A stretch of DNA of 64,000 nt from UBA1309 sp047605645 (GCA_047605645.1 JASGFJ010000011.1:1-64000), one strand, 5' to 3'. Shown: positions 18,781-28,437, counted from the stretch's first letter. Numbers and translations are program-made. The notes: generated from the letters alone by a model not told the origin.

Positions 18781-19857
18781 TTCATTAATATATTATTCTA
18801 ACAGAAAAAACAAATATACTTTTTTTTAGTATTCCTCAACATATCTAATGGCTCAAAAACTCAATATTATCGTACTATCTGGGAATATCTTTTTTATATC
18901 TTATTACAAAAGTCATAAAATAGGAATTGTAAATAAATATAACACACAATAATAATTGGAATAGACAATTCGAGATTAAAAAATGACGCACAGGAGGCTA
19001 AGAATTTAATATCTGATGTTGAAAACCAGGAGCAAGAATGAAGAGTGATTTATGAGCATGGAGTCAACCATCCCCTTCGCCCGAAATACAATATTAGCAC
19101 TCAATAAAACCAGATAAGAGCTTAAAACAAAAACATCTTCCGATAGTATAACGCAAACGAAAGCAACACGAACAACGAAATTTAAAGATATGTTTTCTAA
19201 ATTAAGGGAGAAGTATGATAGACCTTCATCGTCTATTCCCAAAACTTCATAACAATAAGAAAATTCATCCTTTAGTGTAAGACAAGCAACAAATGACTAC
19301 AATAGACTATCTGTATTCTTAAATAGGGCAAAGATATTAACAAGAGAATGAATATAAGTATTGAAGTTTTGGTTTGTAAGCTAATATAAAAATCCATTAC
19401 TCCTGCCCTATCCTTGCTGTGATGCAAGATCTTAATATCTTCCCTCCATGGTTACCCGTCATACGGAATAGCCGGTTTAACGATATCCCTTTCTTCGATT
19501 TCAGGAAAAGCCCCTTTCCATATATCGGCAATATTCAAACATTTTCCGAGCTTCCAATCCTGGCTCTTTTCCCCATCCTAACGAATTAAAAAAAAATTAC
19601 AATAGTAGGATTTTTGAAATACCGCTTTAAATTTTGCCGGGTGTATATAAGAACGGTTCCCATTTTCTGTTACCATAACATGTTTATAGACTGCAAGAGT
19701 AGCCGGAAATGGATTAGCATATTCTCTTCCAGCTCCCAAAACGAATACAAAAGATAAAAAGTTATACACAACAAATTGAAACATTCTGAAGCAGGTTCCA
19801 GAATAAAAAATATCGGCTGATTTTTTCCTCATTCCGCTCTGGCAACAGCTCCAAAAC
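18781..19857. other. Low-coding stretch with possible gene remnants
   Basis: About 1.1 kb with no intact gene. Two segments read like decayed coding sequence. One is on the plus strand near 19140-19245 and contains KFKDMFSKLREKYDRPSSS. The other is on the minus strand between 19578 and 19452 and contains WKLGKCLNIADIW and IVKPAIPYDG between stops. I cannot assign either to a family. The region probably marks an old insertion or deletion next to the AbiH gene. Confidence 0.4.
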
Positions 19858-19897
19858 AAAAAAGCAGAGACTTTTGTATAACAACAAGCCTCTGCTC
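19858..19897 (-). terminator. Terminator of the M3 peptidase gene
   Basis: AGCAGAG (19863-19869) pairs with CTCTGCT (19890-19896), with further CTT/AAG pairing inside. On the minus strand a run TTTTTTG follows. It lies 24 bp beyond the gene's stop. Confidence 0.75.
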
Positions 19898-19920
19898 TAA
19901 ATAAATGAATTCTTTTATTT

Positions 19921-22104
19921 CTATTTTTCAAGCAACCCTTTACCCTCCAAAAGAGGTTCAATAGTCGGATCGGAGCCGGCAAAGTTTCTGAAAGCCTCAT
20001 TCAGATCCATACTGTTTCCGACTGACAAAATATATTTACGGAATCTATTTCCATTTTCTCTTGTCATGCCTCCATGTTCCTGAAACCATTTATAAGCATA
20101 AAAGTCTAGCATTTCCGCCCACATATACGCATAATAACCGGCAGAATATCCGCCACCCCATATATGAGCAAAATAAGGTGTATGATAACGTGGAGGTACC
20201 TCATTCACCAACAGTCCATATTTTTGCAATGCTTTTTTCTCGAAATCAAGAACCGGAATAAGCTGCCCGGAATCCGAAACAGTGTGCCAGCACATATCCA
20301 ATGTTGCAGCAGCAACCAGTTCTGTCATTGCATAGCCGTTGTTGAATGTCTGTGAACGTTTCAATTTTTCGACTAGCTCCTGCGGTATTGGTTGTTTGGT
20401 TTCATAATGAACTGCATAATTTTTCAACACAGATGGTTCAAGAGCCCATTGCTCATTGAATTGCGAAGGAAATTCAACAAAATCGCGGGGCACGCTGGTA
20501 CCTGAAAGTGTTGTGTATTTTTGATTCGCAAAAAAACCATGGATACTATGTCCAAATTCATGAAACATAGTGGTCACATCATCAAAACTGATTAGTGAAG
20601 GTTTTCCGGCAGCCGGTTTCTGGTAATTAAAAACATTCACAATCACCGGTTTCTGGCCTAAATAATGAGATTGTTCGACAAAATTATTCATCCACGCGCC
20701 ACCACTTTTATTATCCCGGGTATAAAAATCGAGGTAATAAATGGCGAGAGACTTTCCATCCTGATCAAACACTTCATAAGCCACTACATCCGGATTATAT
20801 ACAGGAAGATCTGGTCTGGGCTTAAAGGTAATACCATACAGTTTTTCCGCAGCAAAGAAAACACCTTTTTCCAAGACAGTGCGCACTTCAAAATAAGGTT
20901 TAATCTGGCTTTCTTCGAGGTCAAACTTTTCTTTACGCACTTGTTCAGAATAGAAGTTCCAATCCCAAGGCTGAAGTTTAAAGTTTCCGCCTTGCTTATC
21001 AATAAGGGCCTGTATATCGGCAGCCTCCGTTTTTGCTTTTTGCACAGAAGGAGTAGCCAGTTTGGCCAGCAACCCTAAAGCAACTTCGGGAGTTTTAGCC
21101 ATTTGATCCTGAATAGTCCATTCTGCATAGTTTTTCTTGCCAAGCAATTGCCCTTTTTTCATCCGAAGCGCAGCCAACTGCTCAACAACCTCACGCGTAT
21201 CACTGCTGTCTCCTTTTTCAGCACGCGTCCATCCTGCATTAAAAAGCTTTTCACGCACCTCTCTGTTTTTAAGGCTTTGAAGCAACGGTTGCTGTGTTGT
21301 ATTTTGAAGGGCTAAAAGATATTTCCCGGGATAGCCTGCATTTTTTGCATCTTCAGCGGTAGCAGCTATTTCGTCAGCAGTCAAACCATCCAAATCTTTT
21401 TCGTTATCAATCAACAAGGCAGCGCTCTTGCGGGCAGCCAGCAATTTATTTGAGAACAGCGTGGAAAGTGTAGCCAACTGCTCATTCACCTTCTTTAGTT
21501 CGGCTTTCTTTTCCGCAGAAAGATTTGCTCCGGCAATCTCAAATTCCTGCTCATAATGTTCTATCAGGCGAATGCTTTCAGCATCCAATCCTAGAGATTT
21601 ACGTTTATCGTATACAGCTTTCACTCGCTTATACAACTTATCATTCAAATAGATTTTATCGGAATGTGCTGCAAAAATCGGAGAATATTCCTCTTCCAGC
21701 TTCTGAAGAGAAGGATTGGTGTTCGAACTGGTCAAATTAAAAAATACAGACTGTGCCCTTCGTAGGTTTTGTCCGCTTAATTCAAGTGCAAGTACGGTAT
21801 TTTCAAAGGTAGGAGCCTGTGGATTATTCGCAATGGCTTCGATTTGTTTTAGCTGTTCGGCAATTCCATAATCAAATGCCGGTTTAAAATCAGCGTCTTT
21901 AATTTTATCAAATTCCGGTGCCTGATATTGCAAAGGACTTTTATGCAGAAGTGGATTATTCATAATATCTGCTTTTTGAGTTGAATTTACGGCTGTCGCT
22001 TTAGAGGCATGCCTGGCTTTTGATGCCGGAGTATGCTTTGTGGTTTGCCCCATAACAGAACTACCTAAAGCTGCAGTCAATGCTATTAGTACCGATTTTT
22101 TCAT
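19921..22104 (-). CDS. dcp: M3-family peptidyl-dipeptidase
   Basis: A 727-residue M3 metallopeptidase of the Dcp type, which removes dipeptides from the C-terminus of peptides. The zinc site is HEFGH at 515-519 (TMFHEFGHSIHGFF). The downstream ENG...RKYILSVGNSMDLNEAFRNFAG tail is typical of Dcp/OpdA. A signal peptide is present (MKKSVLIALTAALGSSVMGQ), so this copy is probably periplasmic. It is about 45 residues longer than E. coli Dcp because of the signal and a low-complexity linker (Ala/Lys/Thr-rich, about 21-46). It stands between two terminators, so it is probably transcribed alone. Confidence 0.93.
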   Translation of the reverse strand: MKKSVLIALTAALGSSVMGQTTKHTPASKARHASKATAVNSTQKADIMNNPLLHKSPLQYQAPEFDKIKDADFKPAFDYGIAEQLKQIEAIANNPQAPTFENTVLALELSGQNLRRAQSVFFNLTSSNTNPSLQKLEEEYSPIFAAHSDKIYLNDKLYKRVKAVYDKRKSLGLDAESIRLIEHYEQEFEIAGANLSAEKKAELKKVNEQLATLSTLFSNKLLAARKSAALLIDNEKDLDGLTADEIAATAEDAKNAGYPGKYLLALQNTTQQPLLQSLKNREVREKLFNAGWTRAEKGDSSDTREVVEQLAALRMKKGQLLGKKNYAEWTIQDQMAKTPEVALGLLAKLATPSVQKAKTEAADIQALIDKQGGNFKLQPWDWNFYSEQVRKEKFDLEESQIKPYFEVRTVLEKGVFFAAEKLYGITFKPRPDLPVYNPDVVAYEVFDQDGKSLAIYYLDFYTRDNKSGGAWMNNFVEQSHYLGQKPVIVNVFNYQKPAAGKPSLISFDDVTTMFHEFGHSIHGFFANQKYTTLSGTSVPRDFVEFPSQFNEQWALEPSVLKNYAVHYETKQPIPQELVEKLKRSQTFNNGYAMTELVAAATLDMCWHTVSDSGQLIPVLDFEKKALQKYGLLVNEVPPRYHTPYFAHIWGGGYSAGYYAYMWAEMLDFYAYKWFQEHGGMTRENGNRFRKYILSVGNSMDLNEAFRNFAGSDPTIEPLLEGKGLLEK

Positions 22105-22140
22105 ATCAATATTTTTGAATTAGATTGGAATTTATAAATA

Positions 22141-22170
22141 AAAGCCAGCGACCAACGAGTCACCGGCTTT
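22141..22170 (-). terminator. Terminator of gyrB
   Basis: AAAGCC at 22141-22146 pairs with GGCTTT at 22165-22170, with inner GAC/GTC pairs. On the minus strand TTATTT follows. It lies about 20 bp past the gyrB stop. Confidence 0.7.
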
Positions 22171-22191
22171 CTCACAGAAGCTATATCCTAT

Positions 22192-24150
22192 TTACGCATC
22201 AATGTTTGCGTAAGTTGCATTTTCTTCAATAAATTCACGCCGCGGAGCTACTTCTTCCCCCATCAACATGGAGAAGATATGGTCTGCTTCTGCAGCATTT
22301 TCAATAGTCACCTGGCGTAAAGTACGATATTCCGGATTCATGGTTGTCGACCATAATTGTTCGGCATTCATTTCTCCCAAACCTTTGTAACGCTGTGTAT
22401 GAATTGCATTTTCATTTCCCTCCCCGTACTTGAGAATAAACGCCTGACGTTGCTGGTCGTTCCAGCAATACTCTTCCACCTTGCCCTTTTTACATAAATA
22501 TAAAGGAGGAGTTGCAATATAGACATATCCTCTTTCAAGTAGCGGACGCATGTGACGGAAAAAGAATGTAAGAATCAAAGTAGCGATATGGCTTCCGTCT
22601 ACGTCGGCATCGGTCATGATAACCACTTTGTGATAACGAAGTTTTTCGATATTCAACTCTTTCGAATCTTCTTCGGTACCGATGAAGACACCGAGTGCGG
22701 TGTAAATATTTTTAATTTCTTCGCTGTCAAGCACTTTGTGAGGCATTGCTTTCTCAACATTCAGGATTTTACCTCTCAATGGAAGAATCGCCTGAAACAT
22801 TCGATCGCGTCCCTGTTTTGCCGTACCACCTGCAGAATCCCCTTCGACAAGAAATATCTCACATTGTTCAGCATCTTTACTGGAACAGTCGGCTAATTTG
22901 CCTGGCAGTCCGCCGCCTGTCAGCGGAGATTTACGTTGCACCATTTCACGGGCTTTGCGTGCAGCCTGACGTGCCGTAGCAGCAAGAATCACTTTTTCGA
23001 CAATGGCTTTAGCATCCTTCGGATGTTCTTCCAGATAATGCCCCAAAGCTTCTCCTACAGCCTGATCAACAGCGCCAATCACTTCATTGTTACCCAATTT
23101 GGTTTTGGTCTGTCCTTCAAACTGAGGTTCTGCTACTTTGATGGAAACAACTGCTGTCAAACCTTCCCGAAAGTCATCACCACTAATTTCGACTTTCACT
23201 TTTTCCAGCATTTTCTGGTCATCAGCATATTTTTTCAAAGTACGCGAAAGCCCTCTTCTGAATCCGGTGAGATGTGTTCCTCCTTCAATAGTATGGATGT
23301 TATTCACATAAGAATAAACATTTTCATTATAGGAAGTATTGTATGTGATAGCCACTTCAACAGGAATACCCTGTTTCTCGGTAACAATATGAATCACATC
23401 CAAAATCAATGCTTCTTTTCCTTGATCGATATAGCGGACAAATTCCTGAAGGCCTTTTTCTGAATAGAAAACTTCAGATTTGAATGTTCCGTTTTCTTTC
23501 TTTACCCGATAGTCAGTCAAAGTCAGGCGAACGCCTGCATTCAAAAATGCAAGTTCGCGCAAACGACTGGCAAGGGTATCATATTTATATTCGGTAGTCG
23601 TAAATATGGAGCTATCCGGTTTGAAATGAATTTTTGTTCCGGTCTCCGTTGCGTCGCCAACCACTTGTACTTCGGAGGTTGGTTTACCAATAGAATATTC
23701 TTGTAAATAATGCTTTCCTCCACGGAAAACCTCCGCTCTAAAATATATAGAAAGGGCATTCACACACGAAACCCCTACTCCATGCAAACCTCCCGAGACT
23801 TTGTAAGTTCCTTTATCGAACTTACCTCCTGCGTGAAGCACCGTCAAAACAACTTCCAACGCCGATTTATTTTCCTTAGGCATTATATCAACCGGGATGC
23901 CTCGACCATTATCTTTAACGTCGATAGAGCCATCTTCATTGATGGAAACATAAATATCATTCGCATAACCAGCCAGTGCCTCATCGATGGAATTATCCAC
24001 AACTTCATACACAAGGTGATGCAAACCCTTTTCACTTATATCTCCGATATACATGGCCGGTCTTTTACGTACAGCTTCAAGACCTTCCAGTACCTGAATA
24101 CTGCTTGCCGAATAATCGCCGCTCGCCGCGTTTTTTTCTTTCTCAGTCAT
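22192..24150 (-). CDS. gyrB: DNA gyrase subunit B
   Basis: This 652-residue protein is the ATPase subunit of DNA gyrase, which introduces negative supercoils together with GyrA. The GHKL ATPase motifs are visible: EVVDNSIDEA, DNGRGIPV and GGLHGVGVSCVNAL. The transducer domain follows. The TOPRIM core has EGDSAGGTA and the acidic DADVDGSHI. The C-terminus has the gyrase IQRYKGLGEMN-type segment. Length fits the short GyrB form without the Gram-negative insertion. A minus-33/minus-7 pair lies upstream and a terminator downstream. Confidence 0.97.
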   Translation of the reverse strand: MTEKEKNAASGDYSASSIQVLEGLEAVRKRPAMYIGDISEKGLHHLVYEVVDNSIDEALAGYANDIYVSINEDGSIDVKDNGRGIPVDIMPKENKSALEVVLTVLHAGGKFDKGTYKVSGGLHGVGVSCVNALSIYFRAEVFRGGKHYLQEYSIGKPTSEVQVVGDATETGTKIHFKPDSSIFTTTEYKYDTLASRLRELAFLNAGVRLTLTDYRVKKENGTFKSEVFYSEKGLQEFVRYIDQGKEALILDVIHIVTEKQGIPVEVAITYNTSYNENVYSYVNNIHTIEGGTHLTGFRRGLSRTLKKYADDQKMLEKVKVEISGDDFREGLTAVVSIKVAEPQFEGQTKTKLGNNEVIGAVDQAVGEALGHYLEEHPKDAKAIVEKVILAATARQAARKAREMVQRKSPLTGGGLPGKLADCSSKDAEQCEIFLVEGDSAGGTAKQGRDRMFQAILPLRGKILNVEKAMPHKVLDSEEIKNIYTALGVFIGTEEDSKELNIEKLRYHKVVIMTDADVDGSHIATLILTFFFRHMRPLLERGYVYIATPPLYLCKKGKVEEYCWNDQQRQAFILKYGEGNENAIHTQRYKGLGEMNAEQLWSTTMNPEYRTLRQVTIENAAEADHIFSMLMGEEVAPRREFIEENATYANIDA

Positions 24151-24221
24151 TCTTTATTCAATCTAAAAATTATTGACTTTCAATTCCTTTTTTGCCAAAT
24201 AATTTTATTCGCAAAAACAAA

Positions 24222-24252
24222 CAAATTTACGGATTTTTCAACAAAAATCAAA
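24222..24252 (-). promoter_or_regulatory. Promoter of gyrB
   Basis: On the minus strand TTTG (24249-24252) and TAAATTTG (24222-24229) are 19 bp apart, a consensus minus-33/minus-7 arrangement about 70 bp before the start codon. Confidence 0.7.
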
Positions 24253-24310
24253 GTAATATTCCTTTAAAAAAAACGATAAAAAAAAACAAGTCCTGTAAAC
24301 GATAAAAAAA

Positions 24311-24340
24311 GTAATGCCGAATCTTTTGATTCGGCATTAC
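24311..24340 (-). terminator. Terminator of the tRNA-Glu/rpsT transcript
   Basis: A perfect 13-bp stem (GTAATGCCGAATC and its complement) with a 4-nt loop is followed on the minus strand by seven T residues. It lies about 30 bp past the rpsT stop. Confidence 0.92.
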
Positions 24341-24373
24341 AATATTTTTTTTCGAAAACAGCTTTCTAGGCTA

Positions 24374-24628
24374 TTAAGCTAATTTTGAAATATGAGCAGC
24401 AAGCTTTGATTTCAAATTACCTGCTTTATTCTTATGAATAACTCTTTTCTTAGCCAATTTATCCAACATTGAACACACAGATGGATACAATTTCTTAGCT
24501 TCTTCTTTGTTTGACAAGCTACGCAATTTACGTACTGAATTACGTGTTGTTTTTGCAACATATCTATTTTGCAAACGAGCTACGTTTGCCTGTCTGATTC
24601 TTTTGATTGCTGATTTATGATTTGCCAT
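24374..24628 (-). CDS. rpsT: 30S ribosomal protein S20
   Basis: An 84-residue, very basic protein with the S20 signature (MANHKSAIKRIRQANVARLQNR...KLYPSVCSMLDKLAKKRVIHKNKAGNLKSKLA shortened here to its edges). It binds 16S rRNA in the small subunit. tRNA-Glu lies 44 bp upstream on the same strand, with a promoter in front of the tRNA and none between, so the two are probably one transcript. Confidence 0.97.
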   Translation of the reverse strand: MANHKSAIKRIRQANVARLQNRYVAKTTRNSVRKLRSLSNKEEAKKLYPSVCSMLDKLAKKRVIHKNKAGNLKSKLAAHISKLA

Positions 24629-24672
24629 GTTGACTAATCCTGTATTTTCTGATTATTTATTCTGTTTTCTTG

Positions 24673-24744
24673 TAGCCCATAGGGGAGTCGAACCCCTCTT
24701 TCAAGAATGAAAATCTTGCGTCCTAACCGATAGACGAATGGGCC
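24673..24744 (-). tRNA. tRNA-Glu (anticodon TTC)
   Basis: A 72-nt cloverleaf on the minus strand: acceptor GGCCCAT with ATGGGCT (the first pair is G-U), D-stem GTCT/GGAC, anticodon stem CAAGA/TCTTG with loop TTTTCAT, and a T-arm with loop TCGACTC. CCA is not encoded. Confidence 0.96.
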
Positions 24745-24796
24745 GTAACTAAGAAAAAGCTTCCATTTAAAAGACTTTATTTCTCGTTAGCGGATG

Positions 24797-24827
24797 CAAA
24801 GATAGACACTTTTTCTTTCCAAACAAA
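24797..24827 (-). promoter_or_regulatory. Promoter of tRNA-Glu and rpsT
   Basis: On the minus strand TTTG (24824-24827) and TATCTTTG (24797-24804) are 19 bp apart. It lies 52 bp upstream of the tRNA and is the only good promoter for rpsT. Confidence 0.75.
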
Positions 24828-24895
24828 AGTTTCCCGATATTTTTCACAAAAAAAATCAAGATTAAAGTACAAGTCACTTATAAAGAAACAGTTCA

Positions 24896-26419
24896 TCAAC
24901 TTCTAATTTGCCGAAAAGCTTTCCCCAGATGATTAATAATCTCTGTCGCAGTCAGACTTTCGGCTGAACAATCGGCTTCCAGTGCGATATCTCCAGCCAA
25001 TCCATGCAGAAAAACAGCACACAAAGCGGCTTTCGACGGAGATAAACCCTGCGCAAGCAGCGAAGAGACAATTCCGGTAAGACAATCTCCACTGCCTGCG
25101 GTCGCCATTCCCGGATTCCCCGTGGAATTAAAGAAAACGTCACCGGAAGGAAGCACAACCGCCGTATAGGCTCCTTTCAGAACGATAATCACCCTCCATT
25201 CCTGTGCTTTTTTTCGCGCATGTTGCAAGCGTTGGTATCCAGTCTTAAATTTTTCACCCACCAAACGTTCAAACTCGGTAGGATGCGGAGTCAATATACT
25301 TTCGCAGGGAACTAAAGAGAGCCAATCCGGATGAACAGCCAACACATTCAAAGCATCTGCATCCAGGACAAGAGGTTGGTTTGCTTCATTCAGAAGCGAA
25401 AACAGCATTTTCTGCACCTTATCGTCTTGCCCGATTCCCGGGCCTATAGCAATTGTATGCTTATCTGAAATCACGACAGATGTATTTACCCGTTCATCCA
25501 CATCCACATCCACCATTGCTTCAGGCACAGCTGTTTGTAAAATCCCCATACCGCAAGCAGGACAATGCACTGTCACCAGACCGGCTCCGGAATGAAGACA
25601 AGCACTTGAAGCAATTACAGCAGCTCCCATCTTGCCATACTGACCGACAACAAGCAAGACATGACCAAACGTGCCTTTATGACCAAACTTTGGTCTTACC
25701 GGCAAAAACCCTGCAATATCTTCTTTTTGTATAAAAAAATAAGGAGTAACTTGTTCTTGAATAGATTTTTCGGAAAGTCCGATATTCAATATTCGAAAAT
25801 CCGGGGCGTAGATTCCATTTTCAGGTAATAAAAATGACAATTTCGGCAATTGGAAAGTCCATATCAGAGAGGCTCGGACAATACACCGATTCTGCTCTTG
25901 CGTATTTTCCTCTGCATAAAGTCCAGAAGGGATATCCACAGCATACACCAACTGATTTTGAATATTTATCATCTCAACAATCAATCTGTAAATACCGCTC
26001 AACGGACGATTTAGTCCTGAGCCAAAAATTGCATCAATAATCACATCTCGAAATTTAATTTTTTGGAGCGATTCGGAATCATTGATTTCACTAAAAAACA
26101 CTCCGGGAATATTTCTCCATCGCCAGATATTTTCATTGCAATCTTTTGACAAAGAGTGCAAAGACTCCCTGACAAGATAAACCTGAACATCATAACCGGC
26201 CTGATGCAAAAGCCGGGCAATAGCAAGGCCATCTCCTCCATTATTGCCAGGGCCTGCCAATACAGTCACAGGAGAAGAATCAGACACCTCATCCATAAAA
26301 GCATTTACCCAGGCCTGCGAAGCCCGCTCCATTAATTCAACCGACTGAATTCTTTCTGTTTCGATTGTCTGAGCATCCACAGTCTGCGTTTGCTTTGCCG
26401 ATAAAATTTTCAAACTCAT
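24896..26419 (-). CDS. nnr: Bifunctional NAD(P)H-hydrate epimerase / ADP-dependent dehydratase
   Basis: A 507-residue fusion that repairs damaged NAD(P)H. The N-terminal YjeF epimerase domain (about 1-215) has GPGNNGGDGLAIARLL, and the C-terminal dehydratase (about 225-507) has FGHKGTFGHVLLVVG, LDADALN and GNPGMATAGSGDCLTGI. The two-domain order matches E. coli Nnr. It follows the NamZ-like gene by 39 bp on the same strand and probably shares its promoter. The two functions do not suggest a common pathway. Confidence 0.95.
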   Translation of the reverse strand: MSLKILSAKQTQTVDAQTIETERIQSVELMERASQAWVNAFMDEVSDSSPVTVLAGPGNNGGDGLAIARLLHQAGYDVQVYLVRESLHSLSKDCNENIWRWRNIPGVFFSEINDSESLQKIKFRDVIIDAIFGSGLNRPLSGIYRLIVEMINIQNQLVYAVDIPSGLYAEENTQEQNRCIVRASLIWTFQLPKLSFLLPENGIYAPDFRILNIGLSEKSIQEQVTPYFFIQKEDIAGFLPVRPKFGHKGTFGHVLLVVGQYGKMGAAVIASSACLHSGAGLVTVHCPACGMGILQTAVPEAMVDVDVDERVNTSVVISDKHTIAIGPGIGQDDKVQKMLFSLLNEANQPLVLDADALNVLAVHPDWLSLVPCESILTPHPTEFERLVGEKFKTGYQRLQHARKKAQEWRVIIVLKGAYTAVVLPSGDVFFNSTGNPGMATAGSGDCLTGIVSSLLAQGLSPSKAALCAVFLHGLAGDIALEADCSAESLTATEIINHLGKAFRQIRS

Positions 26420-26458
26420 CTTATTATTTGTAATTAAAGAGTGAAAAGAAATCCGATA

Positions 26459-27622
26459 TCATTCAGCGTAAAGAAGATATTTTTTTCGTGTTTTTTTATA
26501 CGCATCCAAATCTGCCTGCCAGGATTGGCGAATTTCATTTATAGATTTGCCGGACACGATTTGTAGTCGCAGCCGATTCGTTCCCGCCAGCTTATCCATA
26601 AAACCGGGATTTGAAAAGAACGTCTTTTTCTGTTCAGAAAGATTATAAAAATGAATCAACCATTTCAAATGAAGACCAACCAGACTCCGAATATTGCGTA
26701 AATCCACCCCATAGCACAACTGTCCCTTCTGCAGCGGATTTTTATCGAATCCGGGCAATGCTGCAGGAGTGAACTGAAACGTTCCAAACCGGCTATCAGG
26801 ATAACCAATGACCTGAAACGGAAAATCAGTTCCTCTGCCAACACTTATTTTCGTGGCTTCAAAAAAGCAAAGAGACGGATAAAGCCGTATTGCCTGATCG
26901 TTCGGTAAATTGGGAGAAGGCCTCACCGGCAAAGAATATGCATCTCCATGTTTCCAGCCTTGTATTCTAACCACCTCCAACTGACATCTTACACCTCCCG
27001 AGAGCCACCTTTCTCCATTCATCATACAAGCTAATTCACCAATGGTCAATCCATAAAGCACAGGAAGCGGATCCAGACCAACAAAAGATCGAAATTTCAA
27101 ATCGAGTACAGGACCATCAATGACATCATTCGGGTTGGGACGATCGAGTACCACTACCCGAACTCCATTTTGAGCACATGCCTCCATTACATAATGCAAT
27201 GTGCTTATATAGGTATAAAAACGAGCTCCAACATCCTGTATGTCAAATACGACAAAGTCAAGATCAGCCAATTGCCCCGGGGTTGGTTTAACGTTTTTAC
27301 CATATAGCGACACAACTTCTATCCCAGTCTTTTCGTCTCGGCTATTATTCACTTTTTCACCGGCATCCGCATCTCCGCGAAAACCATGTTCGGGTGCAAA
27401 AATACGCTTCACATCTACTTTGCGATGAATGAGCGTATCAACAAGAAAAGTTCCATTACTCAACCTCGATGTCGGATTAACGACAAGCCCTACCCGCTTG
27501 TTTTTCAGCAAAGACAATATCAAAGAAACATTGTCTGCACCAATTTGCAAAGAAGGATTCTGTGCCCAAATTCCAAACGCATTGATCAGAATTAATAAAA
27601 AAAACAGTGAACTTTTTCTCAT
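26459..27622 (-). CDS. DUF1343 exo-beta-N-acetylmuramidase (NamZ-like, GH171)
   Basis: A 387-residue DUF1343/YbbC-family protein with a signal peptide (MRKSSLFFLLILINAFGIWAQ), so it is periplasmic. Family landmarks are NPTSRLSNG, IFAPEHGFRGDADAGE (containing the expected catalytic Glu), FDIQDVGARFYTYISTLHYV, LDRPNPN and the C-terminal Asp/Tyr region. Characterised members release MurNAc from the non-reducing end of peptidoglycan fragments. It is the first gene of a two-gene unit with nnr, and a minus-7 box lies 54 bp upstream. Confidence 0.9.
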   Translation of the reverse strand: MRKSSLFFLLILINAFGIWAQNPSLQIGADNVSLILSLLKNKRVGLVVNPTSRLSNGTFLVDTLIHRKVDVKRIFAPEHGFRGDADAGEKVNNSRDEKTGIEVVSLYGKNVKPTPGQLADLDFVVFDIQDVGARFYTYISTLHYVMEACAQNGVRVVVLDRPNPNDVIDGPVLDLKFRSFVGLDPLPVLYGLTIGELACMMNGERWLSGGVRCQLEVVRIQGWKHGDAYSLPVRPSPNLPNDQAIRLYPSLCFFEATKISVGRGTDFPFQVIGYPDSRFGTFQFTPAALPGFDKNPLQKGQLCYGVDLRNIRSLVGLHLKWLIHFYNLSEQKKTFFSNPGFMDKLAGTNRLRLQIVSGKSINEIRQSWQADLDAYKKTRKKYLLYAE

Positions 27623-27675
27623 ATAAGAGGTTTTATTACAATAGCAATAAGTGTTGTCTTTGAGTCATTAGAATG

Positions 27676-27683
27676 CAAACTTA
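27676..27683 (-). promoter_or_regulatory. Predicted minus-7 box of the NamZ-like gene and nnr
   Basis: On the minus strand TAAGTTTG matches TAnnTTTG. An ATTG at 27703-27706 could be a weak minus-33 box. It lies about 54 bp before the start codon. Confidence 0.5.
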
Positions 27684-27752
27684 TTATTTTTTCCATAATA
27701 TATCAATGACCAAGACCTGCATTGCAATATTATTTCTTATTTTCAGACAGTT

Positions 27753-28289
27753 ATGGATCCTTTTGAAATTATAGAACAATATTATGAAAAAGACTCGCTG
27801 CTTTATCGGATTTTAATTCGTCACAGCAGTGATGTAGCTGAAAAAGCAGTAAAGATAGCAACTAACCATCCGGAGCTCAAAATTGACAAAAAATTTGTTT
27901 GGGAAGCGGGAATGCTCCACGATATTGGTATTTTTCTGACCGATGCCCCCACCATCGACTGTTATGGAAGCTTTCCATATATTGCTCATGGCTATTTGGG
28001 ACATGATTTACTCACACGCCATCACCTTCCGCAGCATGCGCTTGTTTGCGAAAGACATACCGGAACAGGACTCAGCATAAACGATATTGCCCAACAAAAT
28101 CTACCTTTACCTCATCGCGACATGCGTCCTCAATCGATTGAGGAGCAGGTAATCTGTTTCGCCGATTGTTTTTTTTCCAAATCAAAGTTAGAGAAAGAAA
28201 AGAACCCTGAAAAAATAAAAAGAGGATTAGAAGAATTTAACAAAGAGTCTGCTGTTCAATTCGACAAATGGTGTGAGATGTTTTTGTAA
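27753..28289 (+). CDS. HD-domain phosphohydrolase
   Basis: A 178-residue cytoplasmic HD protein. The metal-binding motif is HDIGIF in AGMLHDIGIFLTDAP (about 55). An upstream His lies in IRHSSDVAEKA, and later His/Asp residues in HGYLGHDLL, RHTG and CFADCFFS complete the site. Close relatives are annotated as predicted phosphohydrolases or HDIG-domain proteins, and the substrate is unknown. It is transcribed divergently from the NamZ-like gene, and no terminator stands out after it. Confidence 0.88.
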   Translation: MDPFEIIEQYYEKDSLLYRILIRHSSDVAEKAVKIATNHPELKIDKKFVWEAGMLHDIGIFLTDAPTIDCYGSFPYIAHGYLGHDLLTRHHLPQHALVCERHTGTGLSINDIAQQNLPLPHRDMRPQSIEEQVICFADCFFSKSKLEKEKNPEKIKRGLEEFNKESAVQFDKWCEMFL

Positions 28290-28437
28290 ACGCACCAGGA
28301 TATTGTGATTTTCAACAATACACGTTAATTTATTTTATCCAAATCAGACCAGCAGAGAGTCAAAAACAAAATTTCGTAAACACCAGCAAAAGAAGACGAA
28401 ATCTTTGTTAAATAATTAGCAAAAAGGAAGGGTTTAC

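Noticed and set aside
19006..19242. 78-codon minus-strand frame
   Set aside because: Hydrophobic but without a start context, promoter or family signature; the opposite strand looks more protein-like.
16952..19857. Integrated element with att sites at tRNA-Pro
   Set aside because: I looked for a second copy of the tRNA 3' end up to dcp and found none, and no integrase is present.
19578..20000. 140-codon minus-strand frame overlapping the end of dcp
   Set aside because: The first part is a shadow of dcp and crosses its terminator. Only the tail near 19452-19578 looks like coding debris.
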